NCBI GenBank assembly: GCA_946623915.1
Contig: CAMORQ010000068.1
Coordinates: 1 to 8,490, forward strand
Direction: 5' to 3'
DNA length: 8,490 bases
Source of the DNA: an uncultured Coriobacteriaceae bacterium
Lineage (GTDB): Bacteria; Actinomycetota; Coriobacteriia; Coriobacteriales; Eggerthellaceae
Part shown: positions 1 through 6,800 of the stretch, piece by piece
Layout: each line of letters opens with the position of its first letter
How positions within the stretch are numbered: position 1 is the stretch's first letter
Program-made: the position numbers and the translations under genes
Notes under the pieces: generated by a model
Told to the model about the DNA's origin: nothing
Database searches by the model: none
What the model saw: the letters and a program-made list of their open reading frames with translations, nothing else

Positions 1-18
1 ATCGCCGCCGGCGGCGAT
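1..18. repeat. Perfect 18-bp palindrome at window edge
   Basis: ATCGCCGCC is followed directly by its exact reverse complement GGCGGCGAT, with no loop. It lies at the window edge, so its left context is unseen. It could be part of the end of an upstream gene, a terminator stem, or a protein-binding site. No T-tract follows it on the + strand. Confidence 0.5.
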
Positions 19-73
19 GTGTCGAACGACTCCGTCCCCACTGACACGCGCGTCCCCTGTTCGCGGTCCCCTG
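19..73. repeat. GTCCCC-containing palindromic repeat cluster
   Basis: GTGTC (19-23) and GACAC (43-47) enclose a segment that contains GTCCCC at 34-39. Two more copies, both as GTCCCCTG, follow at 52-59 and 66-73. The arrangement (short inverted arms, with GTCCCC just inside the right arm) matches the element at 3428-3454 in the same orientation. Short palindromes with GTCCCC/GGGGAC cores are, from memory, common as REP-like intergenic repeats in many genomes. No REP-associated transposase is visible here. The assignment is by resemblance only. Confidence 0.4.
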
Positions 74-122
74 GTCACGCCGCGCGGCCAGGCCATCCAG
101 GCCGAGCCGCGAGCCTATACGT

Positions 123-158
123 CAGTTGGTGGCCCGCGCACATGTCGCGGGCTACTGG
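123..158. repeat. GC-rich imperfect hairpin
   Basis: GCCCGCG (132-138) pairs perfectly with CGCGGGC (146-152) around the 7-base loop CACATGT. The stem can extend outward with G-U pairs and a bulge to about 123-158. No T-run follows, so it is not a standard intrinsic terminator. It may be a leader or 3'-end structure of an unseen upstream transcript. Confidence 0.4.
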
Positions 159-245
159 CATCTTGTATGATGGGGTGATTTGCTACATTCGCCTTTGGGG
201 GCTACGGGCGTACTCACATAACGACCAAATATAAATGAGAACAAT

Positions 246-297
246 ATGATAATTGGACTTTAAACAATTTATAAGTATATTGAAGTCCAAATATCAT
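246..297. promoter_or_regulatory. Long inverted repeat, candidate operator of ATPase gene
   Basis: The left arm ATGATAATTGGACTT (246-260) and right arm AAGTCCAAATATCAT (283-297) are reverse complements at 14 of 15 positions. They are separated by a 22-base AT-rich spacer (261-282). The right arm ends 18 bases before a TATAAT box, so a protein bound here would cover the -35 zone. A dimeric repressor site is the simplest reading. A cruciform or a transposon end remnant are alternatives. The arms are unlike those upstream of the second ATPase gene. Confidence 0.55.
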
Positions 298-315
298 GAA
301 TTAATAGACTTTCTA

Positions 316-321
316 TATAAT
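316..321 (+). promoter_or_regulatory. Candidate -10 box (TATAAT) of ATPase gene
   Basis: This is a perfect TATAAT, 52 bases before the GTG start at 374. The hexamer 17 bases upstream (293-298, ATCATG) is a poor -35 match and overlaps the right arm of the inverted repeat. The promoter may therefore be weak or need an activator. Confidence 0.45.
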
Positions 322-361
322 CAAGACACCGATTTGCAGAGATGCGCAAAAGACTACACAC

Positions 362-368
362 AAAGGGG
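362..368 (+). promoter_or_regulatory. Ribosome binding site of the intact ATPase gene
   Basis: AAAGGGG lies 5 bases before GTG 374 and supports that start over internal codons. The stretch also contains GGGGACGG, the inverse of the GTCCCC core found at 34-39, which may be coincidence. Confidence 0.65.
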
Positions 369-373
369 ACGGC

Positions 374-1798
374 GTGAGAATTATTAGCAGAAGATACGAG
401 AGACAAGAACTTGACCGCTGCGAGCGTTCGGGAGAATCCGAGCTCGTCTGTGTGTACGGTAGGCGGCGTGTGGGCAAGACATATCTGGTCGAGCAGACAT
501 TTGCGGGCTATTTCGCTTTTCGCGCAACGGGTGTTGAGGGAGGCAATACGCGCCAGCAGCTTAAGGCGTTCAACCCGAGATTGCAAGAGTGCGGCGACAC
601 TACCCGCACGATACCGCACGATTGGTTCGAGGCTTTTTCACGGCTGGAATCCGTGCTATCGGCCGAGGACACGACGCGATCGTCTCATGGGAAACGATTG
701 GTCTTCCTTGACGAGTTTCCCTGGTTTGCGACAGCGAAATCGGACTTTCTTATGGCATTCGGGGAGTTCTGGAATCGTTGCGGGACGGCACACAACGACC
801 TCATGCTTATCATATGCGGATCGGCCACATCGTGGATAATGGGCAATGTTCTCGAGAACACCGGCAACCTATACGACCGTGTAACATGCCAGATACATCT
901 TAAACCGTTTTGTCTACGGGAGACCGAGGAGTTCCTGGTAGACAGGGAGTTCGGGTGGTCTAGGCGCCAGATCGCCGAATGCCAGATGGTATTCGGCGGT
1001 CTTCCATATTTTTTAGACTTGCTCGATGGGAACGACAGTCTGGGCGCGAATATTGACCGACTCTGCTTTACCCCGCATGCCTTGCTACGCAACGAATCGA
1101 AGAAACTGCTCGAGGCGACGCTCAGAAAATCGCCCGTGTATGGTCAGATAATCGACTTGCTTGCCCGACGCAGGCACGGCATGCTCAAGCAGGACTGCTT
1201 CGAGGCGCTCGATATTCCAAAGGGCACGTTCAGTCGCGCCGTCGATGATCTTGTGAAGTGTGGCTATGTGTGGGAATACAAGAGCCCGCGGACCCCTCGC
1301 AAGCCTTTACGGCTGCAGCTTGTCGGCCCGTTTTTGCTGTTCCATTGCGCGTTTCTCTCAAAGGGTGCCAATGTCGCGCAAAGATGGGGCGACTTTGTTC
1401 ACGATGGCGGCCGTTTTGCGGATTGGCGGGGGAATGCCTTCGAAGTTCTTTGTCTTTGTCATATTGCGCAGCTGAAAGCGGGGCTTGGCATCGCGGGCGT
1501 GCGGACCAACGAGTTTCCATGGACGAGCGAACAGCGGGAGGGTGGAGCTCAGATCGATCTTGTTATAGAGCGCGAGGATGGAATAACCAATATTTGTGAG
1601 ATGAAGTTTACCGACACTCCGTTTGCTGTTAGCTCGAGCTACGAAGCGTCGCTATTGCACAAGGTTGCTGTATTCAGGGAGGAGACCGAAACGAAACAAG
1701 CTCTCAAGATGGTTCTCGTATCTGCCGAGGGCATTGCTGGGAGCGCCCACATGGAGCACATAGCGCGACAGCTGACCCTCGACGATCTATTTGCATAG
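374..1798 (+). CDS. AAA-type ATPase with C-terminal DUF234 (PD-(D/E)XK-like) domain
   Basis: This is a 474-residue protein of the archaeal-type ATPase / DUF234 family found in many bacteria and archaea; its cellular role is not established. The P-loop is GRRRVGKT (residues 29-36, K35 and T36). Walker B is LVFLDE (109-114, D113 and E114), and GSATSW (149-154) fits a sensor position. Residues about 260-300 resemble a winged helix. The C-terminal domain has E357, D395 and E409-x-K411, the pattern of a PD-(D/E)XK nuclease-like fold; activity is inferred, not shown. All key residues are present and the length is normal for the family. The GTG start is favoured by AAAGGGG 5 bases upstream. No transmembrane segment is visible, so it is presumably cytoplasmic. 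It is monocistronic and converges with a broken paralogue (1923-3354). An inverted repeat and a TATAAT box upstream suggest regulated expression. Confidence 0.92.
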   Translation: MRIISRRYERQELDRCERSGESELVCVYGRRRVGKTYLVEQTFAGYFAFRATGVEGGNTRQQLKAFNPRLQECGDTTRTIPHDWFEAFSRLESVLSAEDTTRSSHGKRLVFLDEFPWFATAKSDFLMAFGEFWNRCGTAHNDLMLIICGSATSWIMGNVLENTGNLYDRVTCQIHLKPFCLRETEEFLVDREFGWSRRQIAECQMVFGGLPYFLDLLDGNDSLGANIDRLCFTPHALLRNESKKLLEATLRKSPVYGQIIDLLARRRHGMLKQDCFEALDIPKGTFSRAVDDLVKCGYVWEYKSPRTPRKPLRLQLVGPFLLFHCAFLSKGANVAQRWGDFVHDGGRFADWRGNAFEVLCLCHIAQLKAGLGIAGVRTNEFPWTSEQREGGAQIDLVIEREDGITNICEMKFTDTPFAVSSSYEASLLHKVAVFREETETKQALKMVLVSAEGIAGSAHMEHIARQLTLDDLFA

Positions 1799-1863
1799 GT
1801 ATGTTGCACGCCAAGCGCTGCAAGTAGTCAAAGATTCAGCTCTTCGCTTCGTGGCGTCGGCTA

Positions 1864-1891
1864 GTTCCGCCGTTCGGCAGAACGCCGGAAC
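1864..1891. terminator. Hairpin between convergent genes, candidate bidirectional terminator
   Basis: GTTCCGCCGTTC (1864-1875) and GAACGCCGGAAC (1880-1891) pair at 11 of 12 positions around the 4-base loop GGCA. The hairpin sits 65 bases after the intact gene and 31 bases beyond the end of the broken one. A T6 run (1912-1917) lies 20 bases downstream on the + strand, too far for a textbook intrinsic terminator. Its position between converging 3' ends still favours transcript termination or 3'-end protection. Confidence 0.5.
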
Positions 1892-1922
1892 CTACAACTC
1901 CCGCTGTCACGTTTTTTGCGGG

Positions 1923-3354
1923 TTAGAGGAACAGGTCGCCGAGCGTTATCACGTTTGTGAACACACCGCTGTATTTGTTCTGCGCAAGGCCGAAGGTGGT
2001 GATCAGCGTGCTGTGCACCGCGGCTTTCGGGGAAACCTCGGCAGTGAGCAGCTCCTGTCGATGCAGCAGTACTCCGTAGTAGTCCTTGCTAACGGAGAAA
2101 TCGCTGCCGTAATACTTGATTTCGCACATGTTGACGACGTTGTCGTTGCGGACTATGAGAAGGTCTATCTGCACCCCAGCTTCGTCGTCTGCACGCTTGG
2201 ACCAAGCAGAGCTTTCCGTTATGACTTCGGATATGCCAAGGACGCCTTTTATCTGGTCGACATGGTTGAAGCACACGTTCTCGAAAGCGTGGCCCCGCCA
2301 TGCCGCGACGGGCTGGGACGTGGTGTTCTGCTGCCAAAAGTGCGCGTTCGCTTTCGTGTTGCCGTCTACGAAGTGCAGGTAGAACAGGCAGAACGGGTCG
2401 ACCAGCTTGTAGTAGGACTCGCGCTTTCCGAATCCGAAGGGCAAGTACTTCACAACAAAGTCACTGACGATGAGGGCGTTGAGGTTGCGGGAAAGGCGAC
2501 CGCCGTCCTGCACCCCAAGTTTTTTCGGAGATCTCTCTGCGTGTGAAGCCGGCGTTTCTGGCATAAAGGAGCCGCACGATCGATTTCGCAGCCTCGGGGT
2601 TGACGAAGACGGAGTCGAACAGCCGGTCGAACTCGCCGCGCAGCTTGGCGTTTTTCGCGAAGAACGCCGCATCGACGTTCTGTGCAAGGCTCACCCCGGG
2701 TTCGAGGTATCCTATGTAATAGGGGATGCCACCGAATACCATATAGCTCTGTGCTATGTCGTATCTCGACATGGCGATGCGCCGATCTTCGTAGAATTCC
2801 TCGCATTCGCTCAGCGTGAAGGGGGGCAGCTTTATTTCATGAGTCACCCTCTCATACAGGCCGCCGCGGTTGTTCAGCAGGCGGTCTTGAACCCACGAAT
2901 TCGCACTGCCGCATACGACGACCATCGGGTTCTTCCGATGACGCCCCCACGTGTTCCAGAAGCCCTCGAACGCGCGAAGGAAGCCAGACTTGGGCGTGTC
3001 GAGCCAGGGAAGCTCGTCAAGGAAGGCCACTTGCCGCGACCCGTCGTCGATCTCCTGTAGGAATCTCTCCAAGAGGAAGAAGGCATCTAGTCAGGTTCCC
3101 GGCTTCTCTTTAGGGGGCATGCCATGGAGCAAAAGCGAGCTATAGAAGTGGTCGAGTTGCGCACGGAGCAGCCCGACGGAGTGTTCGTCAGCAGGCGAGA
3201 GGTCTGCATGCCTGAACGTTATGCGGTCGGACAGGGTCTCGTCCACTAGGTATGTTTTGCCCACGCAGCGTCTTCCGTAAACAGCAACGAGCTCCGCCCT
3301 GCCGCTGCCATACAGTTTTTCGAGCTCGCCGACTTCTCGTTTCCTTCCAATCAT
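1923..3354 (-). pseudogene. Broken AAA ATPase / DUF234 paralogue (nonsense plus frameshift)
   Basis: This is a second member of the same family as the 374-1798 gene, about 476 residues once restored (the intact copy has 474). From ATG 3354 the frame shows a P-loop GRRCVGKT (residues 27-34), then an in-frame TGA (codon 88, at 3091-3093). Beyond it, in the same frame, comes Walker B VAFLDE (D113, GAC at 3016-3018) and GSANSW. At an A6 tract (T6 on +, 2520-2525) the frame shifts by one base; the other frame continues with winged-helix-like sequence and the C-terminal domain. There the nuclease-like residues are intact: Glu of AFEN (2280-2282), Asp of QIDLL (2163-2165) and E-I-K (2115-2123). It ends in GDLFL and TAA at 1923. 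Everything but these two lesions looks well preserved, so decay is recent, or one lesion is reversible. The start is set by AAGGAG 5 bases before ATG 3354, not by an upstream ATG at 3375. Confidence 0.9.
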
Positions 3355-3359
3355 GATGG

Positions 3360-3365
3360 CTCCTT
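3360..3365 (-). promoter_or_regulatory. Ribosome binding site of the broken ATPase gene
   Basis: AAGGAG on the minus strand lies 5 bases before ATG 3354, a near-ideal site. It sets the start at 3354, giving the N-terminus MIGRKREVGELEKL. The ATG at 3375 would place this site inside the coding sequence. Confidence 0.75.
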
Positions 3366-3378
3366 GTTGATACATAAG

Positions 3379-3419
3379 CGGCGGTGAAAAGATATAAATA
3401 GCAATTCACCGCCGTTTTT
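3379..3419. promoter_or_regulatory. 10-bp perfect inverted repeat with AT-rich centre and T5 tract
   Basis: CGGCGGTGAA (3379-3388) and TTCACCGCCG (3405-3414) are exact reverse complements separated by the 16-base AT-rich spacer AAGATATAAATAGCAA. On the minus strand this lies 24 bases upstream of ATG 3354, where an operator over the promoter core would sit. A CATAAT hexamer on the minus strand (3424-3429) is the only nearby -10-like match, and no good -35 accompanies it. On the plus strand the stem is followed by T5 (3415-3419), so it could also act as an intrinsic terminator with a large loop, though no plus-strand gene precedes it. Confidence 0.5.
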
Positions 3420-3427
3420 CTACATTA

Positions 3428-3454
3428 TGAGACACCGACCTGTCCCCTGTCTCA
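3428..3454. repeat. GTCCCC-containing palindromic repeat (REP-like)
   Basis: TGAGACA (3428-3434) and TGTCTCA (3448-3454) are perfect 7-bp inverted arms with a 13-base spacer, and GTCCCC (3442-3447) abuts the right arm. The architecture and orientation match the element at 19-47. Resemblance to REP-like intergenic palindromes is from memory; no associated transposase is present in this window. Confidence 0.45.
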
Positions 3455-3689
3455 ATCAGAAGCGGCCTGCTCCGACGCGGCAAAAGCATGTGCGCCCAAT
3501 GTCGGCAGGATTGTCGCCTGGGCGCTGATGCCAGTGGATAATGCGCGAGTAACTCTGCCTGGGGCAGAGCCGTCGTCCAGTAGCAATCGAGTCGGTTAAC
3601 GGAATTCTTCTGACGGAATCGTAGTAGAGAGCAGAAACGTCGTGCCTGCGCCTGTGCCTTTTGGAGTGATGACAATCTGGAATACCCCC

Positions 3690-3719
3690 TTGTGCAGGCT
3701 TGCCCTAGCGGCGTATAAC
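3690..3719 (+). promoter_or_regulatory. Candidate promoter of surface protein gene
   Basis: TTGTGC (3690-3695) and TATAAC (3714-3719) are separated by 18 bases. Each hexamer is a partial match to the sigma-70 type consensus. It would give a 5' leader of about 125 bases before ATG 3852, long enough to hold the dyad at 3802-3819. Confidence 0.4.
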
Positions 3720-3801
3720 AAGATTGGAGGAAAGGGCACAGGTTGGGCGCATGCTTGCAACCCGCGCGCTACCGCTTGAGTTTGCCAGAGCTATTCTGCC
3801 C

Positions 3802-3819
3802 AACATGTAAAGGCATGTT
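3802..3819. promoter_or_regulatory. Small perfect dyad in leader of surface protein gene
   Basis: AACATG (3802-3807) and CATGTT (3814-3819) are exact inverted repeats with a 6-base spacer, ending 32 bases before the start codon. It could be a repressor operator or a weak leader hairpin. Six-base arms can arise by chance. Confidence 0.3.
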
Positions 3820-3835
3820 TGACTGACGTATGGGA

Positions 3836-3845
3836 GTGAAAGGGG
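3836..3845 (+). promoter_or_regulatory. Ribosome binding site of surface protein gene
   Basis: GTGAAAGGGG ends 6 bases before ATG 3852. The match and spacing support this start, which also places a signal peptide exactly at the N-terminus. Confidence 0.65.
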
Positions 3846-3851
3846 CTCACT

Positions 3852-6800
3852 ATGAGTGCGAAGTCTGTTTCTGTTAAGGTCCTCTTTGCCCTGGCAGCGA
3901 TTGCGGCGGCTCTTGTCGTACTGCTGTTGTGGGGAAATGCTCAGGCATTTGCCGATTCGGATGCCGGAGGCGCCACCGTTGGGGATGGCAATGCGGGTGG
4001 TATGCACTACACCGTCAAGCTCACCAACGGCGACAAGCAGTACGTCATGCAGGGCAACACCACCATGCCCCTCGAAGACATTCTCGCGACCATCGGCCTT
4101 TCCGGTCAGGTGTCTGCCGCCGAAACGAACAAGCCTAAGATTTTCTCCGTGCAGCTGCAGGACGGTGTGTGGACGGCCACGGCGCACAAGCCTTTCCATG
4201 ACCCCGTGTCGATGCACGTTACCGTCGACGGCGTGCAGCATCTGGTCGTTGTGACGGATGCGGAACATACTTTCTACGACGAAACGCTTACGGAAGCCAT
4301 ACAGGTCATTCCTGACCTTGCCAACATGGTCTTTCTTTGCACCAACGGCCAGACATACAAAATCAGCGGCAGAGGCGATTTGGTCTCTTGGGTCGAAGGT
4401 AACTACGATGTCTGGGATCTAACAGTCGAAGAGAGCGGCAATTTGGTCTTATCCGCAGCAGATGAGCGCTACGGAACGCCAACCTATAAATGGACTAAAC
4501 AGTTGACTGGCGGAAATAACGCATGGGTCGTGGGTGCGGCGCAGAGAGCCTACGCCTCTGACACTGCCTGGAACGCGTACCAGACGAAATTAAACACTCC
4601 CACCTTCGACCCCGCTTCCACTAAGATTCAACATGACGGAAACCCCCATGCCCTGCTGGTGGGCAGCACCGGAAACAGCGGTCGGCGTCACTACAGCTAT
4701 CAGAAGGACGGGGGGAGCTGGTCCGATTGGTCCACCGACGTGCCGACGGCAACGGAGATCGGAACGTACAACGTCCGCTGGTATTCCGATTACCACTACA
4801 CGAGCAGAACCTCTGCGAACAATTGGCTGAAGAAGGGCAGCGCCGATAGCCCGGCAGGGACCTTCACCACGCAGATTGTGCCGTATACCGCCACTGCACC
4901 GAGCCTGACGGGCTGGTCCGGGACCTACGACGGCAGCGCCCACGGCGTTGTGGCAACGGACGCCGCAGGCGGGACCGTGCACTATCGGACGAGCACCGAC
5001 AACAATAATTGGAGCGATTGGTCGGCCGAAGCCCCAACAAGGACCGACGCCGGCATCACCTATGTACAGGCCTACACGAAAGGTGACGACGATTACGCCG
5101 ACTCCGGTGTCACCGAGACCGTGCAGATCAACGTGGCCAAGGCGGACCCCATCGCAGAGGCCCCGACGGGCACTGCGGCCACCTATGGCCAGACGCTCGC
5201 CGACGTGGAGCTGCGCAACCCGTCTGGCAACACGCCGGGCGCGTGGGCGTGGGTTGATAGCAGCGTGAGCGTCGGCAGCGCAGGCGAGCGCACCTTCAAG
5301 GCGAACTTCACGCCGAACGACGGCGCGAACTACAACGCCAAGAGCAACGTGGACGTAACGGTAACCGTGGGCAAGGCGAGCAACTTGGCGACCGTCAGGG
5401 GGACGGCGTCCGTTGTCAAGGGCGGCAAGACCGTAGACCTTGCTGGCAACGTTGCGAAAAACGGCGCGGAAGGCGCCGTGACCTACGAAATTGCCGGCGA
5501 CACGCTTGGCTGCGCGCTCGACGGCAGCGTCTTCACCTCTGGTGGCAGCGTGGGCACGGTTACGGTAACGGTAACGGTCGCGGGAGACGCCAACCACGAA
5601 GCGCTCGTCGCGCCCATCGAGGTGACCGTCATGGACAAGCCTTCGCAGACCATCGCCGCCAAGGACATTCAGGTCACCTACGGCGACAGCGGCGCGCGCA
5701 TCAGCGCCCGCGTGACCAGTCCTGCCAGTGGCGGCGGCGCGATCAGCTACGCCGTGCGCGCCGGCAGCGAGGACTACCTAGAGGTGGACGCCGCATCTGG
5801 CGCCCTCACGGTCAAGAAGGTCCCCGCGGACGGTAAGGCCTACGTGGACGTGGTAGCAGCAGAGATTAGCGACTACGGACAGACAACCAAGGTTGTGGCC
5901 GTAACCGTCAACAAGGCGGACGTCGCCGCCACGGTAGCGGCCAATCATCGCACCACCGACGGCGTCGAGCGTCCACTCGTGTCCGTCGACGGCCCCGACC
6001 CGCTGGGCGGCACGATCTCTTTCGCCCTCGGTACGAGCGGAAGCCTGGCCCCCGACGCTTCGGCCTACACCACGACCGTCCCCTCGGCAAAGACGGCCGG
6101 GACCTACTACGTTTGGTATAAGATCGCCGGCGACGAGAACCACAACAACGTCGCGCCTGCGTGCGTGACGGTGAATGTGATGGAGCCGGGCGCCTGGGAT
6201 CCAGCCGTGCAAAGCTACACCATATCGAGCGCGGATGAATGGAACGCGTTCGCCTCCCTGGTGAACAACGGCAATGCCTTCTCAGGGGTGACGGTTAAGC
6301 TTGCCGACGACATTACCGTGACAACGATGGCGGGAACGAACAGCAACAGGTTCAAGGGCACCTTCGACGGCGACGGCCACACGCTCACCTTCAACTGCAC
6401 CACGAGCGAATCGTTTGCCGCGCCGTTCCGCTACGTTGAGAGTGCGACGTTCCGTAACCTCACGGTTGCCGGAACCATCGCCACCTCGAACAACCAGGCA
6501 GCGGGCTTCGTGGCGCACTCCTCCGGTGATACGTCGTTCGCCTCGTGCCGCAGCAAGGTCATTATCGACAGCTCCATGGACGGCAACGGCACCCACGGCG
6601 GCCTCGTCGCCACGGCGGACGGGCCCGTGTCCTTCACCGACTGCCTGTTCGACGGGCGGATCAAGGGCGACCTGACCAGCGGCTGTGGCGGCTTCGTGGG
6701 CTGGTCCGGCGCGAATAGGCTCTCCTTCGCAAACTGCTTGAACGCGGGCGATTTCGCCACTAAGCAAGAGGGCGGCACCTTCACCGACTGCGGAACCTTC

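Larger units (their letters stand above)
1..373. other. Non-coding upstream region, no gene recognised
   Basis: No reading frame here looks like a real gene. One frame is open from the window edge to 234, but its translation is rich in Arg, Pro, Ser and Trp, has no domain and no ribosome binding site ahead of a start. Another frame ends at a TGA at 42-44 and could be the last codons of an upstream gene, which cannot be judged from 14 codons. Roughly the first 220 bases are GC-rich and hold palindromes and GTCCCC repeats. From about 224 to 340 the composition turns strongly AT-rich and forms the control region of the ATPase gene. The abrupt change suggests a junction between two DNA sources. 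Confidence 0.6.
3355..3851. other. Intergenic region between broken ATPase gene and surface protein gene
   Basis: No convincing gene lies in these 497 bases. A minus-strand frame at 3406-3675 has no domain, no good start site and reads through palindromes. A 34-codon plus-strand frame from 3427 has no ribosome binding site. The region holds, in order, the control sequence of the broken gene, a GTCCCC palindrome, two small hairpins (GCGCCCA 3492-3498 with TGGGCGC 3519-3525; CTCTGCC 3553-3559 with GGCAGAG 3563-3569), a candidate promoter and a dyad ahead of the surface protein gene. About 3455-3680 holds nothing else I can name. Confidence 0.6.

Noticed and set aside
19..234. 71-residue frame at the window edge
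   Set aside because: It has a GTG start with no ribosome binding site, low-complexity Arg/Pro/Ser content, and covers palindromes and repeats.
2515..2530. Programmed ribosomal frameshift at the A6 tract
   Set aside because: The shift needed is +1, the A AAA AAC heptamer is not in the phase needed for -1 slippage, and the upstream TGA already breaks the gene. A mutation explains it more simply.
1791..2546. 251-residue plus-strand frame overlapping the ATPase stop
   Set aside because: It is antisense to the conserved C-terminal half of the broken ATPase gene; the minus-strand reading has clear family motifs and this one has none.
2470..3060. 196-residue plus-strand frame
   Set aside because: It is antisense to the Walker B region of the broken ATPase gene, with no motifs of its own.
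3091..3093. TGA recoded as Trp (alternative genetic code)
   Set aside because: The adjacent intact gene and the 1,546-codon gene use TGG for Trp and contain no internal TGA, so a general recoding is not supported.
3406..3675. 89-residue minus-strand frame ahead of the broken gene
   Set aside because: It runs through palindromes and the GTCCCC element, has no ribosome binding site and no domain; part of its sequence is simply the translated repeat.
4590..5597. 335-residue open frame on the minus strand
   Set aside because: It lies wholly opposite the surface protein and is a Val/Arg/Gly/Ala-rich translation typical of the reverse strand of GC-rich coding DNA, with no domain.
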